This document shows positions 44,144 to 52,022 of a stretch of 64,000 nt of DNA, piece by piece (the first letter of the stretch is position 1; the number at the start of each line of letters is the position of its first letter). The notes below the pieces were generated by a model that did no database searches, was not told the DNA's origin, and was given only the letters and a program-made list of their open reading frames with translations. The DNA comes from Alistipes sp. dk3624 (lineage in GTDB: Bacteria > Bacteroidota > Bacteroidia > Bacteroidales > Rikenellaceae): assembly GCF_009557455.1 (NCBI RefSeq), contig NZ_CP045651.1, positions 2,604,001 through 2,668,000 on the forward strand, read 5' to 3'. The position numbers and the translations under genes are program-made.

Positions 44144-44650
44144 ATGGAAAAAATCGATCCCGCCTGGATTACCGAAAATTTTATTTCGCTGATCGGCAGA
44201 GAATGGATGCTCGTCACGGCTGGCGATGCGTCCCGTTTCAACACCATGACCGCCTCGTGGGGCGGGGTGGGGTATCTGTGGAATAAGCCCGTGGTGTTCG
44301 TATTCGTTCGTCCGGAACGGTATACGTTCGAATTTATCGAACGCTGCGACTGTTTTACGCTGTCGTTCTTGTGCGAGGAGTACCGGGAAGCGTATAAAGT
44401 TTGCGGTTCCCGTTCCGGGCGCGATACCGATAAAGTGAAGGAAGCGGGGCTCGTCCCGTTCGTTACGCCGTTGGGAAACGTCACCTTCGAGCAGTCCCGC
44501 CTGACGCTGGAGTGCCGGAAACTGTACACCGGGATAACCGCCGAGGAGCGGTTTATCGATAAGAGTATTTACCGGAAGTGGTACGGAGGGTCCCAGGGCG
44601 GAGACCATCGGTTGTACGTGGCCGAGATCGTGGACAGTTGGATCAAGTAA
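44144..44650 (+). CDS. Flavin reductase-like FMN-binding protein
   Basis: 168 residues, start MEKIDPAWITENF. Flavin-reductase pattern: NTMTASWGGVGYLWNKPVVF, FVRPERYTFEFIERCDCFTL, and GITAEERFIDK. Cytosolic FMN-binding split barrel. Likely an operon with the Nim-like gene; together they may move electrons from NAD(P)H through a flavin. No obvious terminator follows. Confidence 0.82.
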   Translation: MEKIDPAWITENFISLIGREWMLVTAGDASRFNTMTASWGGVGYLWNKPVVFVFVRPERYTFEFIERCDCFTLSFLCEEYREAYKVCGSRSGRDTDKVKEAGLVPFVTPLGNVTFEQSRLTLECRKLYTGITAEERFIDKSIYRKWYGGSQGGDHRLYVAEIVDSWIK

Positions 44651-44723
44651 GCCGTCCGTCCGCTGTTTTCGCCGGCTTCGCACGAATCCCCGTTCCCGGA
44701 AAAAGTGTTGTTTTTACGCTTAT

Positions 44724-44759
44724 TTGTTTGGTTTATTAAATAAAAAAAGATAAATTTAC
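44724..44759 (+). promoter_or_regulatory. Possible promoter of the BACON lipoprotein gene
   Basis: TTTG at 44724-44727 and again 44728-44731, then TAAATTTA at 44752-44759 (last base A in place of G), spacing 20 from the second TTTG. Confidence 0.4.
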
Positions 44760-44821
44760 AGACAGAAACGAATTGTTTAACCAAAAGTCAACTTTAACGA
44801 TTAAAAAACTACTTGATTATT

Positions 44822-47017
44822 ATGAAAAAACTTTTGTATGCGGCTTTATTCGTCTTGGGGGCTACGGCTTTCTGGCAATGTGACGATCCTGAATGGGAAT
44901 CTGCGGCGATCGGAACGTGGGGCGCGCCTGAAGTGTCCTTCCCGATTGCAGGCGGGTCCACAGCAGTGAAATTTACGGCGACCAAAGGATGGTCCATTTC
45001 CATCGACTATCCGGAAGGGGCGATTCAAAAAGATTGGTGCACCGTATCTCCGATGAGCGGCGGCGCAGGAGACAATGAAATTACCATTACGGCTGCCCAG
45101 AACGAGACTTTCGAGGATCGTACGGTCGACGTCGTGGTGCATTCCGGTTCCGCTTCGAAAGTTTACAAGGTTACGATGCCGGCGAAGAACGAACTGGCGG
45201 CCGAGGTTCACGAGTTCAAGGATCTGTCTTATGAAGAGCAGATCATCGAAGTGCCGTTGGTCAGCAACGTCGAGTACAAGGTGAATATCTCGGCGGAAGC
45301 GCAGGAGTGGATTTCGCAGGTGGAATCGAAGGCCGAGCCGGTGAAAGACACGCTCTATTTCAAGATCGAAACTTACCGGACGGGGCTTCTCCCGCGCGAA
45401 ACGAGCATTACGCTGACCAACACGGCGCTGGGGGCTTACGAGCAGATCGATATTTCGCAGAATCCCGGCCCGACCCTTGTCGTAGATCCGGCGCTTTCCG
45501 AAATCGACGGGAAGAAACAGGAGGTGACCGTTTCGCTGGTATCGAGCGCTGCGTGGAAATTGACGCAGGAGGAAGCGACTGCTTGGTGTAAGTTGACCGG
45601 GACCGGTCCGGAAGGAGAAAAAGGCGAATATGAGTTGGTCTTCTCGGTTGAGGAAGCGCTTACCAAGGCACGTACCGCCGTATTCACGCTGACGGCCGAC
45701 ACGATGGTGCGAACCATTACGATCCAACAGACCGAACTGGGCGTTGAAAACGGAGCCTTTATTTATAAAGGGGATGCAGCGACGTATTCCAATCCTTCGG
45801 TATTCGAAAAGAGCGGCAACCTGATAGGGCTTTATACTTATCCTTATAAGTTGAGCGCTTCGCAGGCTGAATTGTGGGCTGCCAACTCAGGCGTTACTGG
45901 CGGAGAGTTCAGAAAGGGAACCTTATACGTGCATTTCGTGCTGGATCTGCCTGCTAGCAATATGAAGCAGTCTATCCGTGGGGAAGGTTGGGGAAGTACT
46001 AGCAAAATGGTCTTCAAGTTGTACCGTTGGGATACCGATTACAACACGACGCTGGCCGGTGATCCGATCATTACCAATACGATTCCGTACACCGAAGGTA
46101 AGCACTACGATATGCTGCCGAGCGGCAAGACCGTAGCTCCGGGCGAATATATGCTTTCGCTGGAAGCCACCGATATCGATATCAATAACCCGCAATACTG
46201 GTCGTGGGGTAAGGCGAATGAAGAGTTCGTCAAAGGGGCTTGGTGCGGAAAAGAGGAAATGACTGCTAATTTCCCCGAATTCTATTGCGTTTACGACACG
46301 AAGGTGAACGGTTCGGGACAGGTGGCCTGCAAAACTTCCACCGACCTGGGCAAAACGTGGAAAGATCAGGCCGACGAATCTTTCGCGGCTCTCAGCAAGA
46401 AATGGCTCGGCGATTATACGGTCGCTTCCAATTTCAATATCACGACATTCGACGGTTATTATTACGTGACTTTCGATAAGGCCGGTGATAAGGGTATTTG
46501 CGTAACCCGGTGTAAAATAGCCGGCGGCGATTGGGAATCGTGGAACGGTTCGGGCTGGTCGGCCGACGGAAAAGCTACCGTATGGACGAGCTCGACCCCC
46601 GTTTCGCTGGTCGGGAAAGACGGAGCCGTGTACGCTTATTATATGGACGGCGACAATGTGGTGTCGGTTAAATACGCCGGCGGCGACAACTGGCCGGCTT
46701 CCGGACAGCAGAGCGTAGGCTACGCGTTCACCGAAGACGCTCCTGCCGAAATCGACGTGAAATACCATGCGGGCAGCAGCGAATATGTTGCGACTTACGT
46801 GACCGCCGACCGCGAAATCGGGACGCTCACATCGACCGACGGCGTTCGGTTTACCGTAGCCGATCCGCTGCCGGTAGATTCGTACTACCTGTGGGCCGGC
46901 GCTTCTGGCGTGCGTTATGCCGTCGATGCGGCTACCGGTACGGTGAAGGCGAAATCTTACATCTCCTATAAACGTGGAGAAGGTACGAAAGGATTGTATG
47001 CGTTCCCCGAGAAATAG
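44822..47017 (+). CDS. BACON-domain surface lipoprotein with an Asp-box propeller-like C-terminus
   Basis: 731 residues from the ATG at 44822 (MKKLLYAALFVLGATAFWQC). A lipid-type Cys is followed by Asp-Asp. Three Ig-like BACON-type repeats are seen (about residues 37-123, 125-217, 218-305), each ending in a TVDVVVHSG- or TSITLTN-type strand. A unique middle region follows, and near residue 505 the sequence STDLGKTW is an Asp-box (BNR) motif of sialidase-type propellers, with repeated GDWESWN and SGVRYAVDAATG blades after it. It would be a surface glycan-binding protein, perhaps mucin related. Ends with a strong terminator. Confidence 0.7.
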   Translation: MKKLLYAALFVLGATAFWQCDDPEWESAAIGTWGAPEVSFPIAGGSTAVKFTATKGWSISIDYPEGAIQKDWCTVSPMSGGAGDNEITITAAQNETFEDRTVDVVVHSGSASKVYKVTMPAKNELAAEVHEFKDLSYEEQIIEVPLVSNVEYKVNISAEAQEWISQVESKAEPVKDTLYFKIETYRTGLLPRETSITLTNTALGAYEQIDISQNPGPTLVVDPALSEIDGKKQEVTVSLVSSAAWKLTQEEATAWCKLTGTGPEGEKGEYELVFSVEEALTKARTAVFTLTADTMVRTITIQQTELGVENGAFIYKGDAATYSNPSVFEKSGNLIGLYTYPYKLSASQAELWAANSGVTGGEFRKGTLYVHFVLDLPASNMKQSIRGEGWGSTSKMVFKLYRWDTDYNTTLAGDPIITNTIPYTEGKHYDMLPSGKTVAPGEYMLSLEATDIDINNPQYWSWGKANEEFVKGAWCGKEEMTANFPEFYCVYDTKVNGSGQVACKTSTDLGKTWKDQADESFAALSKKWLGDYTVASNFNITTFDGYYYVTFDKAGDKGICVTRCKIAGGDWESWNGSGWSADGKATVWTSSTPVSLVGKDGAVYAYYMDGDNVVSVKYAGGDNWPASGQQSVGYAFTEDAPAEIDVKYHAGSSEYVATYVTADREIGTLTSTDGVRFTVADPLPVDSYYLWAGASGVRYAVDAATGTVKAKSYISYKRGEGTKGLYAFPEK

Positions 47018-47038
47018 CATACGTTCGTAATTCCTAAC

Positions 47039-47080
47039 GAAGAGGAGGTTGTCCGTCGGGATAATCTCCTCTTCCCTTTT
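47039..47080 (+). terminator. Terminator of the BACON lipoprotein gene
   Basis: GAAGAGGAGGTT faces AATCTCCTCTTC with one wobble pair, then CCTTTTATT. It begins 21 bases after the stop codon. The following 180 bases, up to the rplM promoter, hold nothing recognisable. Confidence 0.75.
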
Positions 47081-47257
47081 ATTCGGATCGCCTGCCGGGG
47101 AAATTCCGAAAAAACGGGTGCGCTTTTGGTGCGATTCCGTAGGGTGCGCCCCTGTCCAGGCCTGCGCCGGACGGGAAAAATCCGTGCATAAAAACGAACG
47201 GGACGAATCCTCTGCGGCGGAAATCGGGCAATCGCCCGGAAGAAATGCGAATATTTT

Positions 47258-47285
47258 TTTGTTTTCGGAAAAATCACTATCTTTG
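47258..47285 (+). promoter_or_regulatory. Promoter of rplM-rpsI
   Basis: TTTG at 47258-47261 and TATCTTTG at 47278-47285. The spacing of 16 is slightly short, but both boxes are perfect. It sits 67 bases before the rplM start. Confidence 0.65.
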
Positions 47286-47288
47286 CAA

Positions 47289-47304
47289 GCCCGTAAAAGC
47301 GGGC
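47289..47304 (+). promoter_or_regulatory. Hairpin at the 5' end of the rplM leader
   Basis: GCCCG pairs with CGGGC around a TAAAAG loop, right at the expected transcript start. It could be an L13 autoregulatory leader element or simply a protective 5' stem. Inferred only. Confidence 0.35.
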
Positions 47305-47352
47305 ACGGATCACATAATTAAACAAGTATTAATTTTTTAAACCTTAAAAACA

Positions 47353-47808
47353 GTGGAGTCACTAAGCTACAAGACAATCTCCGCCAACGCTGCGACCGTC
47401 ACCAAGGAATGGGTTTTGATCGACGCAACGAACGCGGTATTGGGACGTCTTGCCGCCCAGGTAGCCAAAATCCTGCGCGGAAAAGACAAGCCGAGTTTCA
47501 CTCCTCACGTTGACTGCGGTGACAATGTCATCATCATCAACGCCGAGAAGGTGAGACTGACCGGGAAGAAGCTCACGGACAAGGAGTATGTCCGTCATTC
47601 GGGCTATCCGGGAGGCATTCGGTTGACCACGCCTGCCGAATATCTCAAAAAAAATCCCGAATTCATTATCGAGAAAGCCGTGAAAGGCATGTTGCCCCGC
47701 ACGCGTCTGGGGGCTGCGCAGATGCGCAACCTGAAGGTGTATGCAGGCGGCGAGCATCCGCACGCCGCTCAAGCTCCGAGAACAATCAATTTAAACGAGA
47801 TTAAGTAA
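47353..47808 (+). CDS. rplM: 50S ribosomal protein L13
   Basis: 151 residues starting at a GTG ([20 protein letters not shown]), which matches the Bacteroidota L13 N-terminus. Motifs: [23 protein letters not shown]-type [17 protein letters not shown], and [20 protein letters not shown]. Large-subunit protein. The rpsI start codon overlaps its stop by one base. Confidence 0.96.
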   Translation: MESLSYKTISANAATVTKEWVLIDATNAVLGRLAAQVAKILRGKDKPSFTPHVDCGDNVIIINAEKVRLTGKKLTDKEYVRHSGYPGGIRLTTPAEYLKKNPEFIIEKAVKGMLPRTRLGAAQMRNLKVYAGGEHPHAAQAPRTINLNEIK

Positions 47809-48200
47809 TGAGTATGGAAGTTGTAAACAGCGTTGGACGTAGAAAAGCTGCTGTAGCTCGCGTTTACGTGAAACCCGGAAAAGGCAACATTACGATCAAT
47901 TCGAAGCCGCTGGCTACCTATTTTCCGTTGGAAATTTTCCAGTATGTCGTAAAACAGCCGTTGCTGGTTACCGACAATACCGAAAATTTCGACATCACGA
48001 TCAATCTGGATGGCGGCGGAATCAAGGGTCAGGCCGAAGCCGCCCGTCTCGGGATCGCCCGTGCACTCTGCGAAATCGATGCGGAGATGCGACCGATCCT
48101 CAAGAAGAACGGTTTCATGACGCGCGACCCGCGCGAGGTTGAACGTAAGAAACCCGGACAACCCGGAGCACGTCGCAAGTTCCAGTTCAGTAAACGTTAA
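47808..48200 (+). CDS. rpsI: 30S ribosomal protein S9
   Basis: 130 residues. MEVVNSVGRRKAAVARVYVK near the start, GGGIKGQAEAARLGIARAL, and the arginine-lysine-rich tail (KPGQPGARRKFQFSKR) that reaches the P-site tRNA. ATG at 47808 overlaps the rplM stop; an internal ATG two codons later is the alternative. Confidence 0.96.
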   Translation: MSMEVVNSVGRRKAAVARVYVKPGKGNITINSKPLATYFPLEIFQYVVKQPLLVTDNTENFDITINLDGGGIKGQAEAARLGIARALCEIDAEMRPILKKNGFMTRDPREVERKKPGQPGARRKFQFSKR

Positions 48201-48284
48201 TCACTGCGTTCACCGGGCACAGAACGGGAACAAATACCGGAGACTGCGATTTTCGTACTACTCTGTTATTGCCCGTCTGCGGAA

Positions 48285-48321
48285 AACCGCGGGGATTGTC
48301 CAGGACACTACCGCCGCGGTT
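48285..48321 (+). promoter_or_regulatory. Hairpin in the rpsB leader
   Basis: AACCGCGG at 48285-48292 pairs perfectly with CCGCGGTT at 48314-48321, 47 bases before the rpsB start and inside the 168-base gap after rpsI. A role as terminator, attenuator or S2-binding leader is possible; no T run follows, so leader or attenuator fits better. Confidence 0.4.
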
Positions 48322-48368
48322 GATGTAAAGAGAATTTTAATCAGAGATTTATTAACGATCAGAAAACA

Positions 48369-49229
48369 ATGTCAAGAACTGATTTTAATCAATTGTTGGA
48401 AGCCGGAGCCCACTTCGGTCACCTGAAAAGAAAATGGAATCCCAAAATGGCTCCTTATATTTTCATGGAGAAAAACGGGATTCACATCATCGACCTGCAC
48501 AAAACGGTGGTAAAGGTCGATGAGGCTGCCGCAGCCCTGAAGCAGATCGTCAAAAGCGGTCGCCGCGTGCTTTTCGTCGCTACGAAAAAGCAGGCCAAGG
48601 AGATTGTCGCAGAAAAAGTATCGACCGTCAACATGCCTTACGTCACCGAGCGTTGGCCGGGCGGTATGCTTACAAACTTCCCCACTATACGTAAAGCCGT
48701 CAAGAAGATGGCTACCATCGATAAATTCACTGCCGACGGAACCTACAACAACTTCTCCAAACGCGAAAAGTTGCAGATCAGCCGTCAGCGCGCCAAACTC
48801 GAAAAGAACCTCGGTTCGATCGCCGATCTGACCCGTCTTCCGGCGGCTATTTTCGTGGTCGACATCCAGAAGGAAGCCAATGCCGTGAAAGAGGCGAAAC
48901 GTTTGAACATCCCCGTATTTGCAATGGTTGATACTTGTTGTGATCCGACAGATATCGATTATGTGATTCCCGCCAACGACGACGCGACCAAATCCATTGC
49001 CGTAGTGCTGGATGCCGTTGTCGGCGCCATTGCAGAGGGGCTGACCGAACGCAAGCTGGAAAAGGAAAAAGAGGCTGCCGAGGCTCCGAAAAAAGAGGAA
49101 AAAGAGGCTAAGCCGCGTATCCGGAAAGTAGCCAGAGCCGAAGCTGCGAAAGCGGAAGTTCCAGCCGAAGAAGTCGCTGCCGAAAGCGGAGCTGCGGAAG
49201 CTCCTGCCGAAGAGGCCGCCGCCGAGTAA
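48369..49229 (+). CDS. rpsB: 30S ribosomal protein S2
   Basis: 286 residues. MSRTDFNQLLEAGAHFGHLK, KRKWNPKMAPYIFMEKNGIH, YVTERWPGGMLTNFPTIRK, and VDTCCDPTDIDYVIPANDDA are clear S2 hallmarks. The last about 50 residues form a low-complexity Ala/Glu/Lys tail (EAAEAPKKEEKEAKPR and later AEEAAAE), longer than in E. coli. EF-Ts follows 26 bases later. Confidence 0.96.
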   Translation: MSRTDFNQLLEAGAHFGHLKRKWNPKMAPYIFMEKNGIHIIDLHKTVVKVDEAAAALKQIVKSGRRVLFVATKKQAKEIVAEKVSTVNMPYVTERWPGGMLTNFPTIRKAVKKMATIDKFTADGTYNNFSKREKLQISRQRAKLEKNLGSIADLTRLPAAIFVVDIQKEANAVKEAKRLNIPVFAMVDTCCDPTDIDYVIPANDDATKSIAVVLDAVVGAIAEGLTERKLEKEKEAAEAPKKEEKEAKPRIRKVARAEAAKAEVPAEEVAAESGAAEAPAEEAAAE

Positions 49230-49255
49230 TGACATTTTAATAAAAACAGAAGATC

Positions 49256-50074
49256 ATGGAAATAAAAGCTGCTGATGTCGCCAAACTTCGTAAAATGACC
49301 GGTGCAGGTATGATGGACTGCAAAAAGGCATTGATCGAAGCCGATGGCGATTACGACAAAGCGCAGGATATTATCCGCGAGCGTGGAAAGTTGGTTGCCG
49401 CCAAGCGCGCCGACCGTTCGGCTACCGAGGGGGTGGTCGTTTCCAAAATCGTGGGTCAGAAAGGGTATATGCTTTGCCTTGCCTGTGAGACCGACTTCGT
49501 GGCGAAGAACTCCGAGTTTTCGGCGACCGCCAATGAAATACTGGATATAGCCATTGCCGCCGATGCCGCCGATTTGGAGGCGCTGAACGCCGTGGCTGCC
49601 GACGGACGCACCGTTGCCGACAAAGTGACCGAGAAATCGGGCCAGACCGGCGAGAAGGTGGAACTGGTTTACTACGCGAAGATCGAAGCTCCGATGTGCG
49701 TAACCTACATTCATACGAACCACAAGCTGGGTACGTTGATCGGGTTCAACAAGGAGATCGGGATGGAAGTCGCCAAGGACGTTGCCATGCAGGCTGCGGC
49801 TATGGCTCCGATTTCGATCAGCCGGGAGGATTGCGATCCGGCGGTGATCGAGCACGAACGTTCGATCGGCCGCGAACAGGCCCGTCTGGACGGAAAGCCC
49901 GAGGCCATGTTGGATAAGATCGCCGAAGGAAAGGTGAATAAGTTCCTGACCGAAAATACGTTGTTGAGCCAGCCGCTGGTGAAGAACAACAAGTTGTCGG
50001 TGGGCGCTTATATCAAACAGGACGATCCGCAGGCTACGGTCGTCGCTTACAAACGTTTTTCGCTGAACGATTAA
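49256..50074 (+). CDS. tsf: Elongation factor Ts
   Basis: 272 residues. The start MEIKAADVAKLRKMTGAGMM with MDCKKALIEADGDYDKA is the EF-Ts UBA-like domain; FVAKNSEFSATANEI and the C-terminal core (NKFLTENTLLSQPLVKNNKL) follow. Nucleotide exchange factor for EF-Tu. Same transcript as rpsB, with a strong terminator after it. Confidence 0.97.
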   Translation: MEIKAADVAKLRKMTGAGMMDCKKALIEADGDYDKAQDIIRERGKLVAAKRADRSATEGVVVSKIVGQKGYMLCLACETDFVAKNSEFSATANEILDIAIAADAADLEALNAVAADGRTVADKVTEKSGQTGEKVELVYYAKIEAPMCVTYIHTNHKLGTLIGFNKEIGMEVAKDVAMQAAAMAPISISREDCDPAVIEHERSIGREQARLDGKPEAMLDKIAEGKVNKFLTENTLLSQPLVKNNKLSVGAYIKQDDPQATVVAYKRFSLND

Positions 50075-50095
50075 TCGTTTCGGCGGGATTTCATG

Positions 50096-50134
50096 TACGG
50101 CCGGACACCGATCGGTGTCCGGCCGTATTTTTTT
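50096..50134 (+). terminator. Strong terminator after tsf
   Basis: Near-perfect palindrome 50096-50127, arms TACGGCCGGACACCGAT and its complement with no real loop beyond the central bases, followed by seven T. Confidence 0.88.
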
Positions 50135-50342
50135 GATGACAAAAATGCATATTTTTGTTGTCCGTTTCGAATAATGAATTATTTTTGTCCGAAAGAAGAC
50201 CCCGTATTTTGCGATCGGTTTCGTGAAAAAGGCGGTTTTATAGTCCGATTTTATCGGAAAGAATAGGGAATTTGGTTGAATGAATGAACCAGGGGAAAGT
50301 CTCGCTATTTTTATTTCGGCGGGTAAAATAATAATACAAGTT
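50135..50342. other. AT-rich gap before the lipoprotein cluster
   Basis: No gene seen. Contains an imperfect inverted repeat at about 50140-50163 (GACAAAAATGC with ATATTTTTGTTGTC) and two extra TATTTTTG boxes near 50153 and 50176. They could be promoters or remnants; the main lipoprotein promoter lies further right. Confidence 0.4.
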
Positions 50343-50374
50343 ATTGCCGGATTAAAAAAAAAAGTTTAACTTTG
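50343..50374 (+). promoter_or_regulatory. Promoter of the first lipoprotein gene
   Basis: ATTG at 50343-50346, 20 bases, TAACTTTG at 50367-50374, then a 53-base leader ending in TTAAAAACCTTGTTTT before the ATG. The leader resembles that of the third lipoprotein gene. Confidence 0.6.
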
Positions 50375-50427
50375 GTTTTGATTTGAAGCCAAATTAATGC
50401 ATTATACTAAATTAAAAACCTTGTTTT

Positions 50428-51783
50428 ATGAAAAAGTGCCTACAACTTAGCGTTTTACCTCTTTTATTGTCGGCAGTGCTTTTTTGCTCGTGTAAGGACG
50501 ACAATCCGGGGAATCCCAACCCGATCGTCGACGCTTCCGTGCAGGATGCAAAAGTGACAATCGATCAGGCAAACAAAAGGATTGATGTTCTGTTCTACGA
50601 ATACAATCCGCTCTCGGCCGTCGAGATCACATTTAAGTTCGTCGATGGAGCTTATCTGTATACGCCTCTGATGAAGAATCCGGCTACGCTGGATCTGTCG
50701 AACACGAAGTACGGTTCGACGATCGTCGTACAGACTGGCGACGATTTGGTGTATTACGACGTATACGGCGCAGTCGATTACCCGATCATGGGGATGGTTG
50801 CCACCGCCGATGACGGAGCGATCGAAGGACGTGTCGTATTCGACCAGAATACGCGTGAAATCACGGTCGAATTCAACTATGTGATCGATCCGACGCAAGT
50901 CAATTGCGAGTTCACTCTGAGTCCGGAGGGCGGCAAGTTGATCGGCTTGACTAACCCGTGCGTTTTGGATATGTCGAAAGACCAGACGATCACTGCCGAA
51001 TCGGATAAGAGCGGCGGCCCCGTTACTTATAAACTGAAAGCGGTGGAGAGTGCGGACGCTTCGATCGTTCCCGACGGTTGGGAAAAAGTGTCGGGCTATA
51101 CCATGCCTTCGTATATGGCACTGTACAAAACCAATATGTTGTATGAAAACGAAGCTTATGTGCTTGTTGCGGATAAGCGGGCCAAATTCTCCGTGCTGAG
51201 TAACGGTTACAAATTCCTGACGACCCTTCCCGAATTTTACCAGCAGGATCCTACCGCGACGGTGATTATCAACGGCAGTGCGACCGACGATATGATCGTT
51301 GTCGACGGGCAGGTGATCAACCAGGGCCGGCAAACGACTACTGCGGGTTTCGGCGTAACCAAGGCGGGGACGATTCTGATCGGCGATAATTTTAAAGTCG
51401 AATGGGATAAGGTTAAACAGAACGATAGCACGGCACACTATGCGATGTATGCAGTTCAGTCGTTGATTGAGAAAGGTACCCTACAGGATGGACTGGATGC
51501 CGAAACCAAGGATGCGCGTGCCGCCATCGGGGTTACTTCCCGCGGATATTATGTATTCTTCGTTTGCCAGAAATACACTTCGCCCGGTATTACGGTGGAG
51601 CAGCAACGCGATATCATGGCCGACTGGGCATGTTATTACGCTGTCGGTCTGCAGGGCGGATCGGGTTCGTGTATGCTCGTCGGAGGGCAACGGACGATCT
51701 ATTCGTCGAAGACAGATGCGTCTACCGGACTTACCGATAAGGATTACTACAAACCGGTCGGATGCGTAGGTGTCCTGAAATAA
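50428..51783 (+). CDS. Surface lipoprotein: tandem DUF5018-like domains and a phosphodiester-glycosidase-like C-terminus
   Basis: 451 residues with lipoprotein signal MKKCLQLSVLPLLLSAVLFC then SCKDD. Two Ig-like DUF5018-type modules follow (about residues 32-115 and 120-210; markers DQANKRIDVLFYEY and FDQNTREITVEFNYV). The C-terminal part (about 260-450) resembles the NAGPA phosphodiester glycosidase fold: RAAIGVTSRGYYVFFVCQ and YYAVGLQGGSGSCMLVGG, where the usual NLDGGGSS motif reads GLQGGSGS. Enzyme activity is doubtful for that reason. It is the first of three related lipoproteins downstream of tsf. Confidence 0.7.
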   Translation: MKKCLQLSVLPLLLSAVLFCSCKDDNPGNPNPIVDASVQDAKVTIDQANKRIDVLFYEYNPLSAVEITFKFVDGAYLYTPLMKNPATLDLSNTKYGSTIVVQTGDDLVYYDVYGAVDYPIMGMVATADDGAIEGRVVFDQNTREITVEFNYVIDPTQVNCEFTLSPEGGKLIGLTNPCVLDMSKDQTITAESDKSGGPVTYKLKAVESADASIVPDGWEKVSGYTMPSYMALYKTNMLYENEAYVLVADKRAKFSVLSNGYKFLTTLPEFYQQDPTATVIINGSATDDMIVVDGQVINQGRQTTTAGFGVTKAGTILIGDNFKVEWDKVKQNDSTAHYAMYAVQSLIEKGTLQDGLDAETKDARAAIGVTSRGYYVFFVCQKYTSPGITVEQQRDIMADWACYYAVGLQGGSGSCMLVGGQRTIYSSKTDASTGLTDKDYYKPVGCVGVLK

Positions 51784-51804
51784 TCGAGCTATAGAGATTC
51801 GTCG

Positions 51805-51840
51805 GAAAGAGGATGCAGTGTCTGAATTGCATCTTCTTTC
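51805..51840 (+). terminator. Terminator of the first lipoprotein gene
   Basis: 13-bp stem GAAAGAGGATGCA with TGCATCTTCTTTC (one wobble), then TGTTTTGC. Begins 21 bases past the stop codon. Confidence 0.75.
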
Positions 51841-51928
51841 TGTTTTGCACAACAATATCACAAAGAGAAGGAAAATAAGTTTAAAAAGTCCTTTTTTGTG
51901 TTTCTTTGTCGAATTAAAACGAAAATGG

Positions 51929-51959
51929 CTTGCAAAGTTGAAAAAATGATTTATTTTTG
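51929..51959 (+). promoter_or_regulatory. Promoter of lipoprotein copy A
   Basis: CTTG at 51929-51932, 19 bases, TATTTTTG at 51952-51959. The leader to the ATG at 52023 is about 60 bases and ends in TTGTCT. Confidence 0.58.
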
Positions 51960-52022
51960 ATTCTAAGCTACGACAAGGATTATACCTTGTGACATTAAAA
52001 AAACCTTATTGATAATTTGTCT

